Shown here: positions 1 through 6,417 of the stretch, piece by piece
Layout of the letters: every line of letters starts with the position of its first letter
Numbering within the stretch: the first letter of the stretch is position 1
From: an uncultured Alistipes sp.
GTDB lineage: Bacteria; Bacteroidota; Bacteroidia; Bacteroidales; Rikenellaceae
Direction of reading: 5' to 3'
Length of the DNA: 17,793 bases
NCBI GenBank assembly: GCA_904502075.1
Contig: CAJGDL010000019.1
Span: 1-17,793 of the forward strand
The notes under the pieces: model-generated
Seen by the model: only the letters and a program-made list of their open reading frames with translations
The model's database searches: none
What the model was told of the DNA's origin: nothing
Translations under genes and position numbers: made by a program

Positions 1-1606
1 CACGCTCCAGGTCGTTGAGCGCACCGGTCGAGATCCGACCAAAGGTGAGCTGCTCCGAGACACGACCGCCGAGCGTGGCGGCCATCTCCTCCAGGAGTTG
101 TTCGCGCGTGGTGATCTGACGCTCCTCGGGCAGGTACCAGGCGGCACCCAGGGCCTTGCCTCGCGGAATGATCGTCACCTTGATCAGGGGCGAGGCGTGC
201 TCCAGGAGCCACGACACGGTGGCATGGCCCGCCTCGTGGTAGGCGATCGTACGCTTCTCCTGCTGCGAAATGATCTTGTTCTTGCGCTCCAAACCGCCGA
301 TGATGCGGTCAATCGCCGCCAGGAAGTCCTCCTTGGCCACGAAAGGCTTGTTGTGGCGCGCGGCGATCAAGGCCGCCTCGTTGCAGACGTTGGCAATATC
401 GGCACCCGAGAATCCGGGGGTCTGCTTCGCCAGGAACGAACGATCGAGCTGTGGATCGAGTTTCAAGGGGCGGAGATGCACCTCGAAGATCTCCTCACGC
501 TCCTTCACATCGGGCAGTCCCACCTCGATCTGACGGTCGAAACGGCCGGCACGCATCAGCGCCTTATCCAAAATATCGGCACGGTTCGTCGCCGCCAAGA
601 CGATCACTCCGGCATTGGTCTGGAAACCGTCCATCTCCGTCAGGAGTTGGTTCAACGTATTTTCACGCTCATCGTTGCCCGAGAAACCGGCATTCTTGCC
701 GCGGGCACGACCGATGGCGTCGATCTCGTCGATAAAGAGGATGCAGGGGGCCTTCTGCTTGGCCTGCTCAAAGAGGTCGCGCACGCGCGAAGCTCCCACT
801 CCCACAAACATCTCCACAAAGTCGGAGCCCGAAATCGAGAGGAAAGGGACATTGGCCTCGCCGGCCACCGCTTTGGCCAAGAGGGTTTTACCCGTTCCCG
901 GAGGGCCCACCAAGAGGGCTCCCTTCGGGATCTTGGCTCCCAATTCGCGATACTTGTCGGCCTTTTTGAGGAAATCGACAATCTCCATGATCTCCACCTT
1001 GGCCTCCTCCAGACCGGCGACATCCTTGAAGGTAACCCGTTTTTGGTTATCCTTATCAAAGACCTGCGCCTTGGCTTTGCCCACATTCATGATGCCGGCA
1101 CCACCGCCCGCACCACGATTCATCGAGCGCATCCAAAAGATCCAAATCGCAATGAAGATCAACCACGGAAGGAAAGAGATCAGCAGATCCATCCACCCCT
1201 CCTTCTCCATCTCATACTCCAAGATCACAGGCTGACCCTCGGGCTGTGCCTCCTTCAGATTCTCGGCGAAGGTATCACCCGGGCCGATATTGAAGTAGAA
1301 CTGCACCCCCGTCTCGGGAATGTGCTCGTAACGCTCCTGACTGCGATACTTTTCCACAGCCTCGGGCTTGAGGGTTACCTTGGCCAACTCGCCATTGAGC
1401 ACCACAATCTTCTCGACATCACCCCGCTGCACCATCTGCTCCACCTCGTTCCAATTGCTCTTGGCGGCCTCATTGCGAGGCTCCATCCAAAGCGAAGAGG
1501 CGATGATCAGCAGAGCGAGAGCAGCCCAGAACCAGGTTATCGAAAAGCGGGGAAAGGCCCCGTTTTTGTTATTTCGTTTCGGGTTTTTATTTCGATTCGT
1601 TGCCAT
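1..1606 (-). CDS. ftsH: ATP-dependent zinc metalloprotease FtsH (partial, 3' end outside window)
   Basis: Membrane-anchored AAA+ protease that extracts and degrades membrane and some soluble proteins as a hexamer. I read it on the minus strand from the ATG at 1606-1604; 535 codons are visible and the frame is still open at the window edge. Segments in order: a basic N-terminus, TM1 at about residues 21-37, an extracytoplasmic stretch, TM2 at about 138-159, and the AAA module with Walker A GPPGTGKT (234-241), Walker B FIDEID (291-296) and the second region of homology with its arginines near 340-358. The protease follows: zinc motif HEAGH (457-461) and the likely third ligand Asp532 in a TGALND context, just inside the edge. 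By comparison with the usual length of about 640-700 residues, roughly 100-150 C-terminal residues are missing only because the window ends. It lies 47 bp downstream of rsfS with no clear promoter between them, so the two are probably co-transcribed. In this phylum cdsA often follows; that cannot be seen here. Confidence 0.97.
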   Translation of the reverse strand, partial: MATNRNKNPKRNNKNGAFPRFSITWFWAALALLIIASSLWMEPRNEAAKSNWNEVEQMVQRGDVEKIVVLNGELAKVTLKPEAVEKYRSQERYEHIPETGVQFYFNIGPGDTFAENLKEAQPEGQPVILEYEMEKEGWMDLLISFLPWLIFIAIWIFWMRSMNRGAGGGAGIMNVGKAKAQVFDKDNQKRVTFKDVAGLEEAKVEIMEIVDFLKKADKYRELGAKIPKGALLVGPPGTGKTLLAKAVAGEANVPFLSISGSDFVEMFVGVGASRVRDLFEQAKQKAPCILFIDEIDAIGRARGKNAGFSGNDERENTLNQLLTEMDGFQTNAGVIVLAATNRADILDKALMRAGRFDRQIEVGLPDVKEREEIFEVHLRPLKLDPQLDRSFLAKQTPGFSGADIANVCNEAALIAARHNKPFVAKEDFLAAIDRIIGGLERKNKIISQQEKRTIAYHEAGHATVSWLLEHASPLIKVTIIPRGKALGAAWYLPEERQITTREQLLEEMAATLGGRVSEQLTFGRISTGALNDLER

Positions 1607-1653
1607 AATTCAAGTTTCAATCAGTACGGAAATTCTGATCTACCCGCCTCATA

Positions 1654-2004
1654 CTACTCTTCGTACTCGTAGCGCACCATCGGGGCATCGGCCCAAAGCT
1701 CCTCGAGCTTATAGAAGTCGCGCAACTCGGACTGGAAGATGTGCACCACCACATCCACATAGTCCATGGCCACCCAAAGGCCCGTCTGCTTTCCCTCCAC
1801 GCGCCAGGGCCACTCGCCCAACACCTCGTGAACCTTCTCCTCGATCGAGTCGGAGATGGCCGCTACCTGGGTGGTGGAATCGGCATTGCAGACCACGAAA
1901 TGCGAGCAGATCGCTCCGTCAAAACCACTCAGATCGAGCGATACAATATCCTTACCTTTTTTGTCTTCGATCGCCGAAACGATCGTCTCTATGAGTTTTT
2001 CCAT
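1654..2004 (-). CDS. rsfS: Ribosomal silencing factor RsfS
   Basis: Small cytoplasmic protein of the RsfS/Iojap family. It binds ribosomal protein uL14 on the 50S subunit and blocks joining with 30S, lowering translation when nutrients are short. The 116-residue product has the usual size and family features: an N-terminal helix, the central strand segment ending SHFVVCNADS, a GLWVAMDYVDVVVHIF core (about 75-90) and an aromatic/acidic C-terminal end with FYKLEELW. The start ATG (2004-2002) lies about 35 nt below a good TAnnTTTG promoter element, which supports it. It is the first gene of a likely rsfS-ftsH unit. The family assignment is secure; the function is taken from the family. Confidence 0.95.
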   Translation of the reverse strand: MEKLIETIVSAIEDKKGKDIVSLDLSGFDGAICSHFVVCNADSTTQVAAISDSIEEKVHEVLGEWPWRVEGKQTGLWVAMDYVDVVVHIFQSELRDFYKLEELWADAPMVRYEYEE

Positions 2005-2039
2005 AATTTTCTCTATTAAACAGAATACTTATAACCCGA

Positions 2040-2071
2040 CAAAGATAGTAAATTTATTAAGAAAAAGCAAT
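2040..2071 (-). promoter_or_regulatory. Bacteroidetes-type promoter of rsfS (-33/-7)
   Basis: Read on the minus strand, the -7 element TATCTTTG (2047-2040) matches TAnnTTTG exactly. It is preceded after 20 nt by ATTG (2071-2068), a three-of-four match to the -33 TTTG. The predicted transcript start is near 2035, leaving a leader of about 30 nt before the rsfS ATG. No other promoter is evident before ftsH. Confidence 0.7.
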
Positions 2072-2127
2072 TTTCAGCACCGAATTCGCCCCGATTTTCG
2101 CCAGAATACGACGAAACGGTAGACCAA

Positions 2128-2170
2128 CAGGAGAAAAAGAGGGAAATTTTCCACACACGGAAAATTTCCC
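2128..2170 (-). terminator. Intrinsic terminator of oxyR
   Basis: A perfect 12-bp inverted repeat, GGGAAATTTTCC (2141-2152) and GGAAAATTTCCC (2159-2170), encloses a 6-nt loop. On the minus strand it is followed by the T-rich run TCTTTTTCTCC (2140-2130). It lies 63 nt past the oxyR stop and upstream of the rsfS promoter, so it separates the oxyR transcript from rsfS-ftsH. Confidence 0.8.
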
Positions 2171-2233
2171 AACCAACTCAAGAATGAACTAAATAAAAGA
2201 ATTTATTGCATATTCAAAATCCCCTACTCCTAA

Positions 2234-3130
2234 TTAGAAAAGCGGCTTGGCATACTCCATAATCGACTCCATGAGGGCGCGCACGATAGAGGTCTTGACA
2301 TAGGTGCGGCGCACGGCCACAGCAACCTTACGAAAGGTAGTTCCCTTCTGCAAGGTTTTCAACTGATTACGTCGATCTTTCGGAATATACTCCACTGCCA
2401 TTTCGGGGATGATGGTCAGGCAGCGCGTAGAATCTACGATGCGCATAAGCGTATCCAAAGAGCCCGACTCGAAGGTGTAGTGTGAAGGGACGGCACGCTT
2501 GGCCTGACAGAGTTCGATCACCTGATCGCGCAAGCAATTACCACTGCTCAATAAAATAAGATCTTTCATATCGATATCCTCGATACGAATATTCGTGCGT
2601 TCATAGAGCGGGTTGTGTTGCGACACATAGGCATAGAAACGATCGCTGAAGAGTTCATGTTCCGAAATCCCCTCGCCACAAGTACCACCGGCCACAATAG
2701 CGGCATCCAATTTGTCGCGTTTTAAGGCCTCAATAATATCGGGGGTCTTCATCTCCGAGATTTCGAGTTCGACCTTCGGGTAATCGCGCACAAAGGTGGG
2801 GATGAACTTATGCAACAGATAGGGGGCAATGGTCGGAATGACACCCAAGCGCAACTTTCCCGCCGTCTCACCCTTGAGTTCGGCCACCGACTCCTTGATG
2901 TTGTGGTAGGCCTTCAAGGCCTCGCGCGCCTTGTCGATCACCACCTCTCCTGCCTGGGTGGGGATGACCGGCTTCTTGGTGCGGTCGAGCAGCACCACAT
3001 CCAGCTCCTCTTCGAGCGACTTGATCTGCATCGAAAGCGAGGGTTGCGTTACAAAGCAGTGTTCGGCTGCCAACGAAAAGCTACCGCAGTTGGCCACAGC
3101 CAACAGATACTCCAACTGAATGATTGTCAT
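2234..3130 (-). CDS. oxyR: Hydrogen peroxide-sensing LysR-family regulator OxyR
   Basis: LysR-type regulator of 298 residues, close to the usual OxyR length. The N-terminal winged helix-turn-helix (about residues 1-60) has the standard LysR pattern, with SFSLAAEHCFVTQPSLS as the recognition region. A linker helix follows, then the two-lobed sensor domain. The diagnostic feature is GNCLRDQVIELC: counting from this start the cysteines are Cys199 and Cys208, the same positions as the peroxidatic and resolving cysteines of E. coli OxyR. This supports activation by an intramolecular disulfide rather than by a small metabolite. In Bacteroides, OxyR induces katA, ahpCF, dps and similar genes (family knowledge); none of those is in this window. 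The gene is divergent from trpS across a 181-bp gap and ends at its own terminator, so it is probably monocistronic. Confidence 0.95.
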   Translation of the reverse strand: MTIIQLEYLLAVANCGSFSLAAEHCFVTQPSLSMQIKSLEEELDVVLLDRTKKPVIPTQAGEVVIDKAREALKAYHNIKESVAELKGETAGKLRLGVIPTIAPYLLHKFIPTFVRDYPKVELEISEMKTPDIIEALKRDKLDAAIVAGGTCGEGISEHELFSDRFYAYVSQHNPLYERTNIRIEDIDMKDLILLSSGNCLRDQVIELCQAKRAVPSHYTFESGSLDTLMRIVDSTRCLTIIPEMAVEYIPKDRRNQLKTLQKGTTFRKVAVAVRRTYVKTSIVRALMESIMEYAKPLF

Positions 3131-3176
3131 AATGTTATTATGTTATTTCCTATTTTCTCTTATCGAATACGCAACA

Positions 3177-3184
3177 CAAAGTTA
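3177..3184 (-). promoter_or_regulatory. Promoter -7 element of oxyR
   Basis: TAACTTTG on the minus strand (3184-3177) matches TAnnTTTG. A TTTG lies upstream at 3211-3208, but its spacing (23 nt) is longer than the usual 19-20, so the -33 box is uncertain. The predicted leader to the ATG at 3130 is about 40 nt. Confidence 0.55.
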
Positions 3185-3213
3185 TAAAAAAAACTGATAC
3201 AGCGAACCAAAAA

Positions 3214-3245
3214 TTGGCAGATTCGCATGGAATTTTCTATTTTTG
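3214..3245 (+). promoter_or_regulatory. Promoter of trpS (-33/-7)
   Basis: The -7 element TATTTTTG (3238-3245) matches TAnnTTTG. TTGG at 3214-3217 sits 20 nt upstream as the -33 region. Transcription would begin near 3250. This rules out the in-frame TTG at 3243 and supports the ATG at 3312, leaving a leader of about 60 nt. The spacer contains the inverted repeat ATTC-GCATG-GAAT (3221-3233), and the -33 lies inside CCAA-AAA-TTGG (3207-3217). Confidence 0.65.
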
Positions 3246-3257
3246 CAAATTCGTTGC

Positions 3258-3278
3258 TCCGTTTTTATAAAAAACGGA
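3258..3278 (+). other. Hairpin in the trpS 5' leader
   Basis: TCCGTTTTT (3258-3266) and AAAAACGGA (3270-3278) form a perfect 9-bp stem with a 3-nt loop, a few bases after the predicted trpS start site. The following sequence is A-rich, not U-rich, so it is not an intrinsic terminator. It may protect the 5' end or affect translation. No T-box or leader peptide with Trp codons is visible. Confidence 0.4.
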
Positions 3279-3311
3279 ACAAAAAAACAGGAAACAAAAA
3301 AACGAAATAGT

Positions 3312-4445
3312 ATGGGAAAAGTTATTTTGACGGGCGACCGCCCGACCGGAAAGTTACACTTGGGACACTTCGTAGGCTCGTTGCGCCGTCGCGTGGAGTT
3401 GCAGAACTCGGGTGAATTCGAGAAGATCTTCATCATGATTGCCGATGCGCAGGCCCTCACGGACAATGCCGACAACCCCGACAAGGTGCGCGAGAACATC
3501 ATCGAGGTAGCCCTGGACTACCTCTCGGCAGGCCTCGACCCCGAGAAGTCGACCCTCTTCATTCAGTCGCAGGTACCGGAACTCTGCGAGCTGGCTTTCT
3601 ACTACATGAACCTCGTAACGGTGCAGCGTCTGCAGCGTAACCCGACCGTAAAGGCCGAGATTCAGCTGCGTGGCTTCTCGGAGAGTGAGGCCGAAGAGGA
3701 GGCCGCCGATCCCACGCAGCGTCGCCCGGGAACCCCCGTGGGCTTCTTCACCTACCCCATCAGCCAGGCTTCGGATATCACCGCCTTCCGCGCCACGACC
3801 GTGCCGGTGGGTGCCGACCAGGAGCCGATGATCGAGCAGACGCGCGAGATCGTCCACAAGTTCAACTCGGTCTACGGCCCCACGCTGGTCGAGCCCGAGA
3901 TTCTGCTCCCCGAGAATGCGGCCTGCCTGCGCCTTCCGGGCACCGACGGCAAGGCCAAGATGTCGAAATCGCTGGGCAACTGCATCTACCTTTCGGACAC
4001 GGCCGACGAGGTGAAGAAGAAGGTGATGGGCATGTACACCGACCCGAACCACCTGCGTGTGGAGGATCCCGGACAGGTGGAGGGCAACACGGTATTTACC
4101 TATCTGGATGCCTTCTCGACCACCGAGCAGGTACAGCGCCTGATGCCCGACTACGAGGATCTGGAGGCTGTAAAGGCCCACTACCGTCGCGGAGGCCTGG
4201 GCGATGTGAAGGTGAAGCGTCTGCTGATCGCCGTGCTGAATGAGATTTTGGATCCGATGCGCGAGCGTCGTCGCCACTTCGAGCAGCACATCGAGGAGGT
4301 ATACGCCATGCTCAAGGCGGGTTCGGAGCGCGCCCGTGCCGAGGCGGCACACACTTTGGAGGATGTTCGCCGCGCCATGCGCATCAACTACTTCGAGGAT
4401 GAGGAGCTGATTGCTCGTCAGGCCGAGATGTTCAAGAACAAATAG
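3312..4445 (+). CDS. trpS: Tryptophanyl-tRNA synthetase
   Basis: Class I aminoacyl-tRNA synthetase that charges tRNA-Trp in the cytoplasm. I chose the ATG at 3312 (377 residues) because the protein then begins MGKVILTGDRPTG, the usual TrpRS start, and because the promoter lies downstream of the alternative upstream start. The HIGH-type motif is HLGH (residues 16-19) and the KMSKS motif is intact at 216-220. VPVGADQ (165-171) fits the family's conserved GxDQ segment. The protein is about 40 residues longer than the common ~330-residue form. Part of the difference is an acidic, polar insertion at about 121-141 (SESEAEEEAADPTQRR) before the FFTYPISQASDI segment. The clc gene follows after 32 bp on the same strand, so they are probably co-transcribed. 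Confidence 0.96.
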   Translation: MGKVILTGDRPTGKLHLGHFVGSLRRRVELQNSGEFEKIFIMIADAQALTDNADNPDKVRENIIEVALDYLSAGLDPEKSTLFIQSQVPELCELAFYYMNLVTVQRLQRNPTVKAEIQLRGFSESEAEEEAADPTQRRPGTPVGFFTYPISQASDITAFRATTVPVGADQEPMIEQTREIVHKFNSVYGPTLVEPEILLPENAACLRLPGTDGKAKMSKSLGNCIYLSDTADEVKKKVMGMYTDPNHLRVEDPGQVEGNTVFTYLDAFSTTEQVQRLMPDYEDLEAVKAHYRRGGLGDVKVKRLLIAVLNEILDPMRERRRHFEQHIEEVYAMLKAGSERARAEAAHTLEDVRRAMRINYFEDEELIARQAEMFKNK

Positions 4446-4477
4446 TATTTATTTCGAAATCAAAGCGCCCCTGAAAG

Positions 4478-6313
4478 ATGAAAGTCAACTTGAAGGAAAC
4501 GATCAAACGCGCCATTGAATTCATCCGTGGCGAGGAGTTTTACAGCTGGTTCCTCCAACAGTCCAAGCGACTGAGCGAACGCCAGATGATGATGGTGTTG
4601 GCCGTTGTGGTGGGAGTCCTGGCCGGCTTCGGCACCATCCTCTTCGAGATGCTGTTGCACGGCATCAAGGAGGGGTTGGTCAATTGGTTCCCTGTCGACA
4701 AGGTCAACTACCTCTTCTTGATTTTCCCCGCCATGGGTATCATCCTGGCCACACTCTTCGTGAAATACATTGTCAAGGACAACATCTCGGAGGGTGTGAC
4801 ACGCGTGCTCTACGCCATGTCGAGCCGCAACTCGCACATCGCCCGCCACAACTGCTGGACCTCGATCGTGGGAGGTGCCACCACCATCGGATTTGGTGGT
4901 TCGGTGGGTCCCGAGGCTCCGATCGTACTGACCGGTGCCGCCATCGGATCGAATGTGGCGCGCATGACACGCCTGAACTACCGCCAAACCACCCTGCTAC
5001 TCTGCTGCGGTGCGGGAGCCGCCCTCTCGGCCATCTTCAAGGCCCCGATCACCGGTGTGGTCTTTGTCTTGGAGATTCTGATGCTCGACCTCACGGCCGG
5101 CTCGATCACCCCACTGCTGATCTCCTCGGTCTCGGCGGCAACCATCGCCTTCGTCTTCCGCGGATTTTCGCCCATCCTGGCCGTGCAGATCACCGCAGCC
5201 GACACCTTCGCACTGAAGCAGATTCCGCTCTTTGTGCTGCTGGGCGTGCTCTGTGCCGCGATGTCCTACTACTTCACCACGGTGAACTCGAAGGTGGGCA
5301 CCTTCTTCAAGGGGATCAACAGCCAATACAAGCGCTGGGCACTGGCCGGCATCATCCTGGGAGTGCTGATCTTTATGTTCCCGCCCCTCTATGGCGAGGG
5401 TTACGAGGGCTTCATGGCGCTGATGCACGGCAAGGCCGAGAGCCTTTTCGACAACTCGCTCTTCTACCGTTTCCGCACCATCGAGTGGGTGGTGATCCTC
5501 TTCGTGATCGCCACCATGTTCATCAAGGTGGTCACCATGGCCACGACCAATGCGGCGGGAGGTGTCGGAGGAACCTTCGCCCCGTCGCTCTTCGTGGGAG
5601 CCTTCCTCGGAGCCATCGTCGCTCTGATCTACAACGCCACGTTGGTCCACTGGCTCGGCTGGGAGCCGATCTCGGTGGTATCGTTTACGCTGGTCGGCAT
5701 GGCCGGCGTGATGGCGAGTGTGATGAAGGCACCGCTCACCTCGATCTTCCTGATCGCCGAGCTCTCGAACGGCTACGGCCTCTTTATCCCGCTGATGATC
5801 ACCGCCTGCATCTCCTTTGCCGTGGGCTACTACTTCGATCCCGACTCGATCTACACGAAGCAACTGCGCATGAATGGTGAGTTGCTCACCACCGACAAAG
5901 ATGTTTCGGTGCTGGTTTTCCTGAAACTCGAGGAGCTGATGGAGACCGATTTCCTGCCCCTGAATACGAAGCAGACCCTGGGAGATGTGGTGCGCATCAT
6001 CTCCTCGGCCCGTCGCAACATCTTCCCCGTCTTGGATGAGGAGAAGCATCTGTTGGGTGTCGTGCAACTCGACGACCTGCGCGAGGATATGTTCAAGACT
6101 GAGAAGTACGAGCGTTCAATCCTCAACTACATGATCCAGCCGGCAGACAAGATCCTGCTGCACGAACAGATTCGCAGCGTACTGCCCCGTTTTGAGGAGA
6201 ACCACACCTGGATGCTTCCGGTGGTAGACAAGGAGAACCACTACCAGGGCTTCATCTCCAAATCGAGAATCCTGAACGCCTACCGCGAGCAGCTGGTGAA
6301 GATCGGACAGTAA
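4478..6313 (+). CDS. CLC-family chloride channel/transporter with C-terminal CBS domains
   Basis: Integral membrane anion transporter, 611 residues. A short cytoplasmic N-terminus is followed by the CLC membrane core (about 36-455), then two CBS domains (about 488-545 and 552-605), which in this family often bind nucleotides and gate transport. CLC signatures: the selectivity segment is NISEGV (102-107) instead of GSGIP. The second motif is GGSVGPEAP (140-148), with Glu146 aligning to the external gating glutamate (E148 of E. coli ClcA). The third is GGTFAPS (364-370), matching GxFxP. Tyr459 in SIYTKQL may be the central chloride-coordinating tyrosine. The internal proton glutamate (E203 in E. 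coli) aligns with Ile200 in FVLEILML, so proton coupling cannot be assumed. It follows trpS by 32 bp without an obvious promoter. Fluoride-specific CLC-F is less likely, as I see none of its special motifs. Confidence 0.92.
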   Translation: MKVNLKETIKRAIEFIRGEEFYSWFLQQSKRLSERQMMMVLAVVVGVLAGFGTILFEMLLHGIKEGLVNWFPVDKVNYLFLIFPAMGIILATLFVKYIVKDNISEGVTRVLYAMSSRNSHIARHNCWTSIVGGATTIGFGGSVGPEAPIVLTGAAIGSNVARMTRLNYRQTTLLLCCGAGAALSAIFKAPITGVVFVLEILMLDLTAGSITPLLISSVSAATIAFVFRGFSPILAVQITAADTFALKQIPLFVLLGVLCAAMSYYFTTVNSKVGTFFKGINSQYKRWALAGIILGVLIFMFPPLYGEGYEGFMALMHGKAESLFDNSLFYRFRTIEWVVILFVIATMFIKVVTMATTNAAGGVGGTFAPSLFVGAFLGAIVALIYNATLVHWLGWEPISVVSFTLVGMAGVMASVMKAPLTSIFLIAELSNGYGLFIPLMITACISFAVGYYFDPDSIYTKQLRMNGELLTTDKDVSVLVFLKLEELMETDFLPLNTKQTLGDVVRIISSARRNIFPVLDEEKHLLGVVQLDDLREDMFKTEKYERSILNYMIQPADKILLHEQIRSVLPRFEENHTWMLPVVDKENHYQGFISKSRILNAYREQLVKIGQ

Positions 6314-6315
6314 AC

Positions 6316-6336
6316 CAAAATTCAAAATTCAAAATT
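6316..6336 (+). repeat. Tandem repeat, three copies of CAAAATT
   Basis: Three exact head-to-tail copies of the 7-mer CAAAATT directly after the clc stop codon. A/T-rich heptamer runs of this kind are easily made by slippage. It lies outside any reading frame and no function is visible. Confidence 0.75.
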
Positions 6337-6372
6337 GATTTCTTGTCGTTTGGGATATTCGACTTGAACATT

Positions 6373-6394
6373 AGGGCAGAGAAGCCCTGTTTTG
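6373..6394 (+). terminator. Weak terminator-like hairpin between clc and uvrB
   Basis: AGGGC (6373-6377) and GCCCT (6384-6388) form a 5-bp stem with a 6-nt loop, followed by GTTTTG. The stem and T run are both short, so at most this attenuates read-through into uvrB, for which I find no convincing promoter of its own. Confidence 0.3.
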
Positions 6395-6417
6395 AATTAT
6401 ATGAATCTTTATAGACT

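Noticed and set aside
98..1672. Plus-strand open frame of 524 codons at the left edge
   Set aside because: It mirrors ftsH, whose minus-strand reading contains Walker A, Walker B and HEAGH. The true gene runs off the window edge.
3243..3311. N-terminal extension of trpS from a TTG codon
   Set aside because: The codon lies within the -7 promoter element, before the predicted transcript start, and the extra 23 residues are Lys-rich and unlike TrpRS.
6340..6417. Separate promoter for uvrB (TTTG at 6349-6352 as a possible -33)
   Set aside because: No TAnnTTTG is found 19-20 nt downstream; only A/T-rich sequence without a match.
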